Source: Gracilibacillus oryzae
GTDB taxonomy: Bacteria > Bacillota > Bacilli > Bacillales > Amphibacillaceae
Assembly (NCBI RefSeq): GCF_009498735.1
Contig: NZ_ML762429.1
Location: 25,195-89,194 of the forward strand
Direction of reading: 5' to 3'
DNA: 64,000 nucleotides
In this document: positions 55,516 to 64,000 of the stretch, piece after piece
Layout: each line of letters begins with the position of its first letter
How positions within the stretch are numbered: position 1 is the first letter of the stretch
The notes under the pieces: model-generated
Database searches by the model: none
What the model saw: the letters and a program-made list of their open reading frames with translations, nothing else
Told to the model about the DNA's origin: nothing
Made by a program: the position numbers and the translations under genes

Positions 55516-56655
55516 TTATATTAATGCACTGTCTATAGAAATATTCTTTCCAGACCAGGCCTTCTTTGTTGTCCATTCTTCCTCTCCTTGCCAGAAGGTA
55601 TCATCTGCAGGTAATCCTAACGGCAGGAATACAGCCGCACATAAATATAAGCTGCCTGTTGAAATATATGGCTCGCCTAATTCTGGCTGATGTCCGCATA
55701 AACCAATTCTTAACCATCCATTATCATCAAAGGTTCCCGGAATCTCGATCATCCGGCGAATCACAGCTGTTAGAGCACACCGGACCTGGGCAGGCTTCAG
55801 ACTAGCATCCAGCCTGTGCTGCAAGGCCATTTGAGCAAGATGCTGAAAGGCTCCAAAGCGATAAGCAATTGATCTTCCTACAATAGGAAATGTACCTTCT
55901 GGTGAAATATTCCTCTCCTGAATCACAGCATAGCGGATCGCCCGTTCATGAATTTTAGATTGTAACATCTTCCAATCTGGTGATAATTCAGCAACAGTGT
56001 CAATTATATCAACAATCATCGGCTGAATCACATAACTGTTATAATAGTCGGCATGAAAAGCAGGTCCATCTCCATATAAGCCGTCGCCTAAATACCATTG
56101 TTCATGTTGTTTTAATGCAAAATCAATTCTCATTTGGTCATAGTCTTCATCAAACAAATATAGAGCTGTCTCAATCATCGCTGCAAACAATAGCCAGTTG
56201 TTGAAGATCGGTTTTCGTGTACGTGTTTGCTTTAATGCATTGATGACATTATTTCTTACATTTGGTTCTAATTTATGCATCAGTTCATTAGGGGCCCGTA
56301 CTATCGCATGGGCAAGAAAAGCTGTGTCCACAATAGGCTGTAGTCCATGGGAAAAATTCATATAGTCAGGGGATTGGGGATCTGTTGCCTCTTTCATTCC
56401 TTGCCTGATAAGATCGCCATAATTCTTCCTTAAGGCTCCTTCTTCTCCCTCATCCGGTCCATTTTCTATCCATGGTGCCATTCCGCATATTAAACGGGCA
56501 AATGCTTCTAAATAAGTGTATTCTCCCCGATCTTCCATTATTGCTTCCACAGGCATTTGCTGTTTTAACTGCTGATTTGCCAGAGAATGCAAAACAGGGT
56601 CCGCTATTTGGAGCATTGTTGTTAACCAAAATTCCCGGTCATTTGTGTAAGCCAT
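55516..56655 (-). CDS. DUF2264 protein, putative glycosidase
   Basis: 379 residues from the ATG at 56655, with AAGGA 9 nt upstream. DUF2264 proteins have an alpha/alpha-barrel fold; family members have been assigned to glucuronidase-type glycosidases, but I give this only as likely. Conserved stretches are YLGDGLYGDGPAFHADYYNS, SPEGTFPIVGRSIAYRFG and EPYISTGSLYLC. No signal peptide, so it acts in the cytoplasm on imported oligosaccharides. It lies between the sensor-regulator and the AraC gene, and a cre-like site is just upstream. Confidence 0.8.
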   Translation of the reverse strand: MAYTNDREFWLTTMLQIADPVLHSLANQQLKQQMPVEAIMEDRGEYTYLEAFARLICGMAPWIENGPDEGEEGALRKNYGDLIRQGMKEATDPQSPDYMNFSHGLQPIVDTAFLAHAIVRAPNELMHKLEPNVRNNVINALKQTRTRKPIFNNWLLFAAMIETALYLFDEDYDQMRIDFALKQHEQWYLGDGLYGDGPAFHADYYNSYVIQPMIVDIIDTVAELSPDWKMLQSKIHERAIRYAVIQERNISPEGTFPIVGRSIAYRFGAFQHLAQMALQHRLDASLKPAQVRCALTAVIRRMIEIPGTFDDNGWLRIGLCGHQPELGEPYISTGSLYLCAAVFLPLGLPADDTFWQGEEEWTTKKAWSGKNISIDSALI

Positions 56656-56746
56656 TTGTTCACATCCTTCACAATTTTTCACTTGTAAAATAACTCAATC
56701 CTGCTTCTAATCAATATATTTCCTTAGTTTCTACAAGTAGCAGTAT

Positions 56747-56761
56747 AGGTAAGCGCTTTCT
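56747..56761. promoter_or_regulatory. cre site in the divergent DUF2264/AraC promoter region
   Basis: AGGTAAGCGCTTTCT differs from the CcpA consensus WTGNAANCGNWNNCW at one position. It sits inside a larger imperfect palindrome, GTATAG (56743) to CTATAC (56765). It is about 92 bp upstream of the DUF2264 start. Confidence 0.65.
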
Positions 56762-56893
56762 ATACAGGTTTTTATTATAACTGGTCTTACAGCATAAAAG
56801 TTGTTGTATAATAACTAATAATATCGTTCTGTTGTTCTATAAATGCTTCGTATATTTTCGCCTGAAATCATTGTTTCATTAAGGAGGGGTGAA

Positions 56894-57769
56894 ATGAATA
56901 AACTGTTTGAACAGATCGACCTGAAGCCATTTCACTGGATTTACCGGAGGATTTCTGATGCGAATTTCAACGGTTTCTACCACTGGCATCAAGGCTGTGA
57001 ATTACTATTTGTCTACAGAGGAAAAGGACAAGTAATTGTAAATCAGCAAACCTATGAAATAAAGAAAGGAATGCTTTTCTTTTTTCAGCCATTTCAGCTG
57101 CACAAAATAAATGTGGAAGTATCCTCCCATACTCCCTATGAACGCAGTATTATGCACTTTGATCCGAAAACACTTGGACCGCATCTGCATCTGTTTTCAA
57201 GTCTTCATACCTTGTTACACCGACTGCAGAATGGCGTAATGGAACCACAGGCATTTGACTTAGAAAAAGAATTTGAATATGTTTATGAAATATGTGAATC
57301 ACTTAATAATTCATTGCAGACAAGCCACTGGGAGGAAGATAGCCAGCTCTTTCTTATGCAAATGCTTTCATGTATTCGCAGAAACCTTGAAGAATCGAAA
57401 ACAGACAGGTTCAGTAACAGTCTCCGTCCGCTTCGCCACTCTGAGAGAATGATGAACTGGATTGAAAAGAATTATACAAAGCCGTTTGATCTGGATCAAT
57501 TATCTGCTGATCTTCATCTGTCAAAATCTTATGCCTCGAGAGTTTTCAAGCGTGAGGTTGGGAGCAGTCTGACTGAATATATAACGATACGCCGAATCAA
57601 GCAAGCTTGCCAATTATTGCAGATGACCACTGAACCTGTTGAAATAATTGGTGAATGTGTGGGGATCGGAAGTGTATCTTATTTTATCCAGTTATTCAAA
57701 AAAATGATTGGTACAACACCACATCAATTCAGAATCTCTCATCAGCGAATGGTTAGTGATAAATTGTAA
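56894..57769 (+). CDS. AraC-family transcriptional regulator with cupin sensor
   Basis: 291 residues from the ATG at 56894, with AAGGAGGGG 5 nt upstream; the in-frame ATG at 56843 has no site. A cupin sensor (FNGFYHWHQGCELLFVYRGK) precedes two HTH motifs (LDQLSADLHLSKSYASRVFK; IIGECVGIGSVSYFIQLFKK). It is divergent from the DUF2264 gene and is its probable regulator. Confidence 0.88.
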   Translation: MNKLFEQIDLKPFHWIYRRISDANFNGFYHWHQGCELLFVYRGKGQVIVNQQTYEIKKGMLFFFQPFQLHKINVEVSSHTPYERSIMHFDPKTLGPHLHLFSSLHTLLHRLQNGVMEPQAFDLEKEFEYVYEICESLNNSLQTSHWEEDSQLFLMQMLSCIRRNLEESKTDRFSNSLRPLRHSERMMNWIEKNYTKPFDLDQLSADLHLSKSYASRVFKREVGSSLTEYITIRRIKQACQLLQMTTEPVEIIGECVGIGSVSYFIQLFKKMIGTTPHQFRISHQRMVSDKL

Positions 57770-58216
57770 CCAACTATTTTAGTAGGAAACAGACTATTCT
57801 CTAAAAAATGGCACTTACCGTACCTGGCAGGTGCCACCCATAAGATTACTTTATTAAATAAAATTCATACCTGCATTATTCAAACGATCTCGTGATGAAT
57901 CGGTACTTTTCCCCCTTTTGTGGAAGCATACTAAATTATTAGAAACTAAATGATGGAAATACAACCAACGCTTTCTTATAATAATATGTATAAACAGTCT
58001 CAACACCTCTATATTACTTTTAGAAATACTAAAAACAATTTTCCAATTTTTATTTTCATTTGTTTATTATCATTAGCAGCAATGTTGAATGAAAACTCAC
58101 TTATTTTTAATTCCATCATTTTTCTGAAAAATACTTTTTTCTGCAGTGAATGTATATTTCATGCTGAATCACCCAATCTATATACGGTAATTGATTAAAA
58201 GATAACTGCATTTTAA
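57770..58216. other. Intergenic stretch with a TGGCAC/GTGCCA hairpin
   Basis: No convincing gene. TGGCAC (57809-57814) and GTGCCA (57831-57836) are arms of a hairpin with an inner ACCT/AGGT pairing, downstream of the AraC gene. It could be a terminator without a T tract or a copy of a small repeat. An open frame at 57950-58198 has no ribosome site. Confidence 0.45.
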
Positions 58217-58281
58217 TTGACAATAATAACAGACCCTATATAATAATTAGTATAAATTAATAATTATTATATAGGGTCTGT
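58217..58281 (+). promoter_or_regulatory. ahpCF promoter with PerR-type boxes in a perfect inverted repeat
   Basis: TTGACA (58217-58222), 16 nt, and TATAAT (58239-58244) form the promoter. A perfect 21-bp inverted repeat (arms 58229-58249 and 58261-58281, 11-nt loop) overlaps it. Inside the second arm, TAATAATTATTATAT (58258-58272) matches 12 of 14 defined positions of the PerR box TTATAATNATTATAA; the first arm holds a mirrored, slightly weaker match. Confidence 0.75.
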
Positions 58282-58336
58282 GGATCAGGCAACTTTGTAT
58301 AATAATTAAAATTGAAACTTAGGAGGAATTTTTGTT

Positions 58337-58900
58337 ATGTCATTAATCGGTAAAGAAGTACAACCATTTACAGCCCAAGCGTACTTAAACGGTGAGTTCA
58401 TTGAGGTTACAGAAGAAAATTTAAAAGGTCAATGGAGTGTTGTTTGTTTCTATCCAGCAGACTTTACATTTGTTTGCCCAACAGAACTTGAAGACCTTCA
58501 GGAACAATATCCTGCGCTTAAAGAACTTGGAGTAGAAGTATTCTCTGTATCAAGAGACTCTCACTTCACACATAAAGCATGGCATGATTCTTCAGAAGCA
58601 ATCGGTAAAATTACTTACACAATGATCGGTGATCCGGCGCATGTTCTTTCCCGCAACTTTGATGTATTTGTGGAGGAACTAGGACAAGCAGATCGTGGTA
58701 CATTCATCATTGATCCTGACGGTATTATTCAAGCAGTGGAAATTAATGCAGAAGGTATTGGCCGTGATGCAAGCACATTAATCAACAAAATTAAAGCAGC
58801 ACAATATGTTCGTAACAACCCAGGTGAAGTTTGCCCAGCGAAATGGCAAGAAGGTGGCGAAACACTTAAACCAAGCCTTGATCTTGTAGGTAAAATTTAA
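58337..58900 (+). CDS. ahpC: Alkyl hydroperoxide reductase, peroxiredoxin subunit
   Basis: 187 residues, typical 2-Cys peroxiredoxin: peroxidatic Cys47 in FVCPTE and resolving Cys166 in EVCPAKW. Reduces H2O2 and organic peroxides with electrons from AhpF, encoded 15 bp later. AGGAGG lies 11 nt before the ATG. The PerR-like promoter upstream fits peroxide induction. Confidence 0.96.
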   Translation: MSLIGKEVQPFTAQAYLNGEFIEVTEENLKGQWSVVCFYPADFTFVCPTELEDLQEQYPALKELGVEVFSVSRDSHFTHKAWHDSSEAIGKITYTMIGDPAHVLSRNFDVFVEELGQADRGTFIIDPDGIIQAVEINAEGIGRDASTLINKIKAAQYVRNNPGEVCPAKWQEGGETLKPSLDLVGKI

Positions 58901-58915
58901 GGAGAGCGATTATTA

Positions 58916-60445
58916 ATGGCACTGGATGCAGAAATTAAATCACAATTAAATCAGTATCTTCAAATGTTAGAGAACGATATTGTGCTTAAAGTCAGTGCAG
59001 GTTCAGATGACATATCAAAGGAAATGCTAGTTCTTGTTGATGAACTAGCTTCCATGTCATCTAAAATCACTGTCGAACATACAGAATTAACACGAACACC
59101 AAGCTTCAGTATTAACCGTGCTGGTGAAGAAACTGGTGTAGCATTTGCTGGTGTTCCATTAGGACACGAATTTACTTCTCTCGTATTAGCATTGTTACAA
59201 GTAAGTGGTCGTGCTCCAAAAGTGGATCAAAGTGTGATTGATCAGATCAAAAAAATTGATGGTGAATATCACTTCGAAACTTATGTGAGTCTTACTTGCC
59301 ACAATTGTCCTGATGTTGTGCAGGCACTAAACATTTTGAGTGTGCTTAACCCTAATATTACACACACAATGATCGATGGTGCGGCATTTAAAGAAGAAGT
59401 AGAAAGCAAAAATGTTATGGCAGTACCAGCCGTTTTCCTTGATGGTGTATTCTGGAACGGAGGACGCATTTCTCTTCAGGAAATCATCGCGAAACTAGGG
59501 GAAGGCGTTACTGCAGAAGACTTAGCAGATAAAGAGCCATATGATGTTCTTGTTGTTGGCGGTGGCCCAGCTGGTGCTAGTTCGGCAATCTACACTGCAC
59601 GTAAGGGGATCCGCACTGGTATTGTTGCAGAACGTTTTGGCGGCCAGGTTCTTGACACACTAAGTATTGAGAATTTTATCAGTGTGAAGGCAACAGAAGG
59701 ACCAAAACTTGCACAGGCACTTGAAGAACATGTAAAAGATTATGATATTGATGTTATTGATCTACAGCGTGCAAAACGCTTAGAAAAGAAAGAACTTTTT
59801 GAACTAGAACTTGAAAATGGTGCAGTTCTTAAAAGTAAAACAGTTATTATCTCAACAGGTGCAAGATGGCGAAATGTGAACGTTCCTGGTGAACATGAAC
59901 TGAAAAACAAAGGGGTAGCTTACTGTCCGCAGTGTGATGGTCCATTGTTTGCTGGAAAAGACGTTGCAGTTATTGGTGGAGGTAACTCTGGAGTGGAAGC
60001 AGCCATTGACCTTGCCGGAATTGTAAAACATGTGACAGTTCTTGAATTTGCACCAGAACTGAAAGCAGATTCTGTCTTACAGGAGCGACTGAACAGCCTG
60101 CCAAACGTGACGGTTATACCAAATGCTGCCACGAAAGAAATTACAGGTACAGACAATGTTACAGGACTTACGTACACAGACCGTGAGACAGGTGAAGAGC
60201 ACCATGTTGAACTGCAGGGTGTATTCGTCCAAATCGGTCTTGTACCAAACACAGAATGGTTAGATGGAACAATTGAACGCAATCGCATCGGCGAAATTAT
60301 TGTCGATAAGAGCGGTGCTACTTCAATCCCTGGTGTGTTTGCAGCAGGAGATTGTACTGACAGTTCTTATAATCAGATTATTATTTCAATGGGATCAGGT
60401 GCAACTGCAGCGCTAGGGGCATTTGATTATCTGATTAGAAATTAA
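58916..60445 (+). CDS. ahpF: Alkyl hydroperoxide reductase, NADH-dependent flavoprotein subunit
   Basis: 509 residues. The N-terminal tandem thioredoxin-like domain carries CHNC (near 129-132). A thioredoxin-reductase-like part follows with FAD motif VVGGGPAG and redox pair CPQC (near 338). It passes electrons from NADH to AhpC. Co-transcribed with ahpC (15 bp gap) and followed by a terminator. Confidence 0.96.
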   Translation: MALDAEIKSQLNQYLQMLENDIVLKVSAGSDDISKEMLVLVDELASMSSKITVEHTELTRTPSFSINRAGEETGVAFAGVPLGHEFTSLVLALLQVSGRAPKVDQSVIDQIKKIDGEYHFETYVSLTCHNCPDVVQALNILSVLNPNITHTMIDGAAFKEEVESKNVMAVPAVFLDGVFWNGGRISLQEIIAKLGEGVTAEDLADKEPYDVLVVGGGPAGASSAIYTARKGIRTGIVAERFGGQVLDTLSIENFISVKATEGPKLAQALEEHVKDYDIDVIDLQRAKRLEKKELFELELENGAVLKSKTVIISTGARWRNVNVPGEHELKNKGVAYCPQCDGPLFAGKDVAVIGGGNSGVEAAIDLAGIVKHVTVLEFAPELKADSVLQERLNSLPNVTVIPNAATKEITGTDNVTGLTYTDRETGEEHHVELQGVFVQIGLVPNTEWLDGTIERNRIGEIIVDKSGATSIPGVFAAGDCTDSSYNQIIISMGSGATAALGAFDYLIRN

Positions 60446-60480
60446 TACAGAGTAAGTATAAGCAAATTCGACATCTTTAG

Positions 60481-60524
60481 AAACCTACTATCCTATTATT
60501 GATGACAGGATAGTAGGTTTTACT
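60481..60524 (+). terminator. Intrinsic terminator after ahpF
   Basis: AAACCTACTATCCT and AGGATAGTAGGTTT form a perfect 14-bp hairpin followed by TTACTTTTAAT. Confidence 0.85.
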
Positions 60525-60600
60525 TTTAATCCTATTCCAAGCAAAAGTACCAATACGGCCATTATCCCCATTTAAAGGGACATAGCCCTACTGGTCTTAA

Positions 60601-61845
60601 TCAATTTCTCGGTAACAAAACTTTTACACTCGTCCCTTTATTGACCTCACTATCAATTGATATATGGCCTTGATGTTCCTGAATTATTTTGAAACTCACC
60701 ATTAACCCTAAGCCTGTTCCCTCTTCTTTTGTTGTATAGAACGGTTCACCCATCTTTGGTATTTTCTCTTCCGGTATTCCTCCACCTTGATCTTTTACTT
60801 CAATTTCTACATTATTATTGCCAATTTTTGCTGTTATTGTGATGACTCCTCCGTTTTCCATTGCTTCAATCGAATTTTTTACAAGATTAATGAAGACTTG
60901 TTTTATTTGGCTTTCATCACAAATAATATTCGGAAGATTTCCTGCTATTCTTGTTTTTAGCTTAATATTATTTTTTTCAGCTAAAGGTTTTAACAATGAA
61001 AGAACATAATCTAAGATAGTTTGGACGTTTTTCAAAGCAAAATGATGGGACTTTGGTTTCCCGAGAATCATTAAATCATTTACAATCGTATCTATCCTGT
61101 TGACCTCCTCAAGGATTATCGCATTGTATCGTCCTGCAGAATGTTCGCCGATTTGCTGCAACTCTATAAGTCCTTTTATAGAAGTTAATGGGTTCCTTAT
61201 CTCGTGGGCTACACCAGCTGCCATTTCCCCTACCACAGCTAATCTTTCCGTTTGCTGCAACTCTTCATATGCTCTCTTAATAGAGGTAATATATGATATA
61301 ATACGAGTTAATAACAAATAGGCAATAATAGCAATAATAATAATTAATATGATTGGTGTCAGCACATCCTCCATATGCCCTGTTATAAGTCCTGCAAAGA
61401 TATATTTAAAAATCATTCCGAGTGAAACCATCCAAAAGTATGTCTTATTAACAAATATAGGAGAAAACAGGACAAGTAAAACCTCAATAATATTTCCACT
61501 CTCGTAGGTATAATTAATATTATTACTCGATAAAAATATCATTGCATCATTAATCATAACGACCAGGATATATACAATAATGTAAATATATTTAATAAGA
61601 TTTGGTTTTTCTTTTTTAAAACAATAGAGAGCAACGAAAAGCAATCCGACATGAATGAGATAAGGAATAATACCCAAGCTCCCATCTGCAAACAAGACTT
61701 GCTCCTCTCCGTTCATAATGGGAACGATGTAAAAATCATAAAAATCATAACCCCAGGCAATAATGTAAAATAGAACTAAAAATAATATGGTGGCTTTTTT
61801 CTCTTGATGTAACAAAGCATATTTAGTAGAAACAGATTCTGACAT
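60601..61845 (-). CDS. Membrane sensor histidine kinase, sporulation-kinase-like
   Basis: 414 residues. The N-terminal 190 residues form about six hydrophobic segments without a large extracellular loop, like Bacillus KinB. HisKA (VAHEIRNPLTSIKGLIELQ) and HATPase (FINLVKNSIEAMENGGVITI; EEGTGLGLMVSFKII) follow. No response regulator lies nearby, which fits an orphan phosphorelay kinase (Spo0F donor). Sporulation kinase is the likely role but is inferred. GGAGGAGGG precedes the ATG. Confidence 0.82.
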   Translation of the reverse strand: MSESVSTKYALLHQEKKATILFLVLFYIIAWGYDFYDFYIVPIMNGEEQVLFADGSLGIIPYLIHVGLLFVALYCFKKEKPNLIKYIYIIVYILVVMINDAMIFLSSNNINYTYESGNIIEVLLVLFSPIFVNKTYFWMVSLGMIFKYIFAGLITGHMEDVLTPIILIIIIAIIAYLLLTRIISYITSIKRAYEELQQTERLAVVGEMAAGVAHEIRNPLTSIKGLIELQQIGEHSAGRYNAIILEEVNRIDTIVNDLMILGKPKSHHFALKNVQTILDYVLSLLKPLAEKNNIKLKTRIAGNLPNIICDESQIKQVFINLVKNSIEAMENGGVITITAKIGNNNVEIEVKDQGGGIPEEKIPKMGEPFYTTKEEGTGLGLMVSFKIIQEHQGHISIDSEVNKGTSVKVLLPRN

Positions 61846-62062
61846 AATCCCTCCTCCATCGACTAACTTATTCCGACAAATTTCCTATATCTCATTTTAT
61901 ACGATATATTCCCTTATATACAACGTTTTTCTCTTTCATCAATAAAAATACTATATATTTTTATAATACAGAAGTCATATATCTTTCTATCCATTATCCT
62001 GATTGGTCCAAAAATCACTTCATTTATGATATATTCTCTTAAAATATCTCAAATACAAAAAA
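61846..62062. other. Intergenic stretch upstream of the kinase
   Basis: AT-rich, no gene seen. It should contain the kinase promoter, on the minus strand. No clear sigma-A pair could be fixed. Confidence 0.4.
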
Positions 62063-62063
62063 G

Positions 62064-62103
62064 AACCTCTTCCTTCCTGTTTCCCTAAAACTGAAAGAAG
62101 AGA
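62064..62103 (-). terminator. Intrinsic terminator after the molybdopterin oxidoreductase
   Basis: On the minus strand CTCTTCTTTC pairs with GGAAGGAAGAG, followed by TTCTTTTTTG. Confidence 0.7.
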
Positions 62104-62276
62104 ATCCTCCTATGATCAACCCTTATAATCGTCCACAAATAAATTGCCAAAAATGATGAACTGACTCCCAAAAACGCCTGGACCAGCCTTATGGCTCCAA
62201 TAGATAATGCGCTTGTTGCAGCCTGTCGATTTAAAAAGCTGCAGGGCGCCAATTTGCTATAACCACTGCAGCTCAT
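62085..62276 (-). CDS. Possible 63-residue membrane protein
   Basis: Open frame 4 bp after the oxidoreductase stop, with a single hydrophobic stretch (SIGAIRLVQAFLGVSSSFLA). The ribosome site is weak (TAGGT), and the frame's 3' end runs into the terminator hairpin. It is either a short partner of the oxidoreductase or chance. Confidence 0.25.
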   Translation of the reverse strand: MSCSGYSKLAPCSFLNRQAATSALSIGAIRLVQAFLGVSSSFLAIYLWTIIRVDHRRILFFQF

Positions 62277-62280
62277 ATAT

Positions 62281-64000
62281 TTATTTACCTATCTTTTCCA
62301 GCCGACAGCTTGCATGCTTTAGCACAGGCTGATGGGAAAGTGGATCCACCTCATCCATTGTCATCTCATTAGCATTAGCTTCCCCATCAAAATTCCCGTA
62401 ATGAAATGGAACAAAGACTTCCCCCTTATTCATGATATTCCCTACTTTTGCCGGCACTTCAACGTTACCTCTTGGTGAAACAATTCGTACCTTTTCTCCA
62501 TCCTTGATTGCAAGGTTTCTCGCATCATCTGCATTTATTTCCACAAAAGCCTCGGGAGCTTCCTTTTCCATTTCAGGCATTCTTCCTGTCTTCGTCCTGG
62601 TGTGCCAATGCCAGATAAGTCGGCCTGTATTTAACCAGAACGGATAATCTGCTCTCGGCTGTTCAGTCGGACCGCCAAAACGAGTAACTTTAAAAACAGC
62701 CCGTCCGTTCGGGTTCATTTCTTCAAACTCTTCTCTCGACAGCGGTCTGCTTGTATAAGGATCCTTGCCGTAGTTCTGGCAATAATCAACCTCTGTGTTA
62801 AAGAAATGATTCTCATATAAACGAGTTTTTCCTTCAGGATTATCAGCAGTACAAGGCCAGCGAAGACCATTTTCTTTTTCCAGCCGATCATATGTCATAC
62901 CAGTCATATCACAAGGACGACCAGCAGAAACCTTCTTCCATTCTTCAAAAGCTTCTTCAGGTGTAGAGTAAGCAATCAATGGGTTCCCGTCTCTATCCTT
63001 GAATTCCATTCTTCTGGCGAATTCCACCAGGATTTCAAAGTCTGTTTTTACCCCATTTGGTGGTTCAATAGCTTTGCGAAGCACGTTGATGGTCCGATCG
63101 GCATTCTCCATTGTTCCTTCCTTCTCGCCCCACATGGCAGGTGGAAGGACAACATCTGCTACCTCTGTTGTTTCTGTTAAGAACGGATCCTGGACAACGA
63201 CGAAGGGTTTCTCCAGTGCCTTTCTTGCCCGCTCCTGGTTTGGCAGGGAGACCAGCGGGTTTGTATGGATATTCCAGAAAAATTGAATCTGTCCCTTTTC
63301 CATCAATTCAAGCTGCTTAATGATTCCTTTATTAGGTCCAATTTCTAAATCTTCCTCCTTTACATTCCAGAGTGCCGCAATATCCTGAATATGCTTTGGA
63401 TTGTTAGGATTCCGGTTGCCAGGATATGTTCCGACACCGCCTACTGTTCTGTTGCCTGACGAGCTCGGCTGTCCTGCCATATGTAATGGTCCACAGCCTG
63501 GTTTACCAATCAATCCACGCATCAAGTGAATATTGTTGATAGCTAAACAGGTTGTTGTTGCATCGCTTGCTTGATATACACCCTGCAGTGTTGTGGTGAC
63601 AAGAGATTCTGTTTTCCCTAACTTTTCAGCAGCTAGGGTAATCTTTTCTTCTGATAAACCGGTGATTTGACTTGCTTTTGCTATTGTCCACTTATTAATT
63701 TCCTGTTTCAGTTCATCCAGCTGGATAGTGTGATTGTTAATGAAGTCATGGTCAATCCATTCATTATTGACTATTTTGTTCTGGATGGCATTTAGTAAGG
63801 CAAGGTTTGTTCCAGGGTTTAAATCCAGATGTAAGTCTGCCTCCTTGGCTGTCGGTGTCCTGCGTGGATCAACTACGATTAAGTATGGTTTCCCTGTAGC
63901 CTTTTTTCGTCTTAAAATTCTGTCCCATAATACGGTTCCTGTTTCAGCCATGTTATGGCCAAACAGCATAATGGTATCAGCTTCGTCCACATCATCAAAT
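62281..64000 (-). CDS. Molybdopterin oxidoreductase, N-terminus beyond window (formate dehydrogenase/nitrate reductase type)
   Basis: C-terminal 573 residues visible; the frame stays open to the right edge, so the start, the iron-sulfur cysteines and the first domains are not visible. Molybdopterin-binding motifs include GHNMAETG, NNIHLMRGLIGKPGCGPLHM and the C-terminal dinucleotide-binding domain (TGRLIWHWHTRTKTGRM; VFVPFHYGNFDGEANANEMT). This layout fits the FdhF/NasA-type family; whether it reduces nitrate or oxidises formate depends on the missing part and the neighbours outside. A terminator follows. Confidence 0.8.
   Translation of the reverse strand, partial: FDDVDEADTIMLFGHNMAETGTVLWDRILRRKKATGKPYLIVVDPRRTPTAKEADLHLDLNPGTNLALLNAIQNKIVNNEWIDHDFINNHTIQLDELKQEINKWTIAKASQITGLSEEKITLAAEKLGKTESLVTTTLQGVYQASDATTTCLAINNIHLMRGLIGKPGCGPLHMAGQPSSSGNRTVGGVGTYPGNRNPNNPKHIQDIAALWNVKEEDLEIGPNKGIIKQLELMEKGQIQFFWNIHTNPLVSLPNQERARKALEKPFVVVQDPFLTETTEVADVVLPPAMWGEKEGTMENADRTINVLRKAIEPPNGVKTDFEILVEFARRMEFKDRDGNPLIAYSTPEEAFEEWKKVSAGRPCDMTGMTYDRLEKENGLRWPCTADNPEGKTRLYENHFFNTEVDYCQNYGKDPYTSRPLSREEFEEMNPNGRAVFKVTRFGGPTEQPRADYPFWLNTGRLIWHWHTRTKTGRMPEMEKEAPEAFVEINADDARNLAIKDGEKVRIVSPRGNVEVPAKVGNIMNKGEVFVPFHYGNFDGEANANEMTMDEVDPLSHQPVLKHASCRLEKIGK

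Noticed and set aside
57950-58198. 82-codon plus-strand frame before ahpC
   Set aside because: No ribosome site, strongly biased AT-rich composition and no family resemblance.

Overview
The window is chromosomal DNA from a low-GC Gram-positive, endospore-forming-type bacterium of the Bacillaceae. The evidence is strong AGGAGG-type ribosome binding sites, TTG and GTG starts, intrinsic terminators, a SinI-like anti-repressor, a class I preQ1 riboswitch, a PhoP box, PerR-like and CcpA-like sites, a sigma-D-like promoter and sugar ABC importers that lack their own ATPase. The very acidic secreted alkaline phosphatase and an Na+-coupled transporter suggest a moderately salt-tolerant species (Gracilibacillus/Halobacillus-like). 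The genus cannot be fixed from the sequence alone.

Layout. (1) 1-6.3 kb, minus strand: a catabolic/amine operon with an IclR regulator, a zinc amidohydrolase, a three-piece glutamate-synthase-like enzyme (GlxB, GlxC, GlxD) and a GlnT-type glutamine synthetase that runs off the left edge. (2) 6.6-16 kb: a membrane diguanylate cyclase; an ECF sigma factor with a DUF4179 anti-sigma-like partner; alkaline phosphatase behind a four-repeat PhoP box; an NSS transporter; a queuosine-precursor transporter under a preQ1-I riboswitch; and two YibE/F proteins. (3) 16-20.1 kb: an operon of response regulator, histidine kinase, LolA-like lipoprotein and a divergent sigma-like protein. Next to it is a 14-copy tandem repeat (20225-20505). 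(4) 20.5-32.5 kb, a signalling and surface-polymer region: a 1732-residue hybrid kinase whose Ser/Thr-kinase domain has lost its catalytic aspartates; a 55-residue SinI-like protein; an OmpR-type regulator; a second diguanylate cyclase; an acyl-CoA thioesterase; an MBOAT O-acetyltransferase; and a fused SGNH-like/polysaccharide-deacetylase protein. (5) 32.6-40.6 kb: the most unusual part. A four-gene operon encodes two PaaK-like adenylating enzymes, a DAHP synthase without chorismate mutase, and an Rv2949c-like chorismate lyase. It is flanked on both sides by small proteins of unknown function, three of them with strongly basic C-termini, and by two paralogous TPR-like proteins. (6) 40.7-57.8 kb: two complete LplABC/YtcQ-type oligosaccharide import systems, a YesL protein, three AraC-type regulators, a DUF2264 putative glycosidase with a nearby cre-like site, and a chemoreceptor interrupted by an in-frame stop codon. 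(7) 58-64 kb: ahpCF behind a perfect 21-bp inverted repeat containing PerR-like boxes, a sporulation-kinase-like histidine kinase, and the C-terminal part of a molybdopterin oxidoreductase that runs off the right edge.

How it fits together. The 40-57 kb block looks like polysaccharide sensing, chemotaxis, uptake and hydrolysis under catabolite control. The 20-32 kb block combines c-di-GMP synthesis, phosphorelay-type sensing and exopolymer acetylation/deacetylation, so a matrix or biofilm role is reasonable but inferred. The 32-40 kb block is best read as a dedicated route from chorismate to an activated hydroxybenzoate-type acid, with associated structural proteins. Its product is unknown and it is the leading candidate for an undescribed system. 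Domain calls are from sequence reading only; no database search was run.
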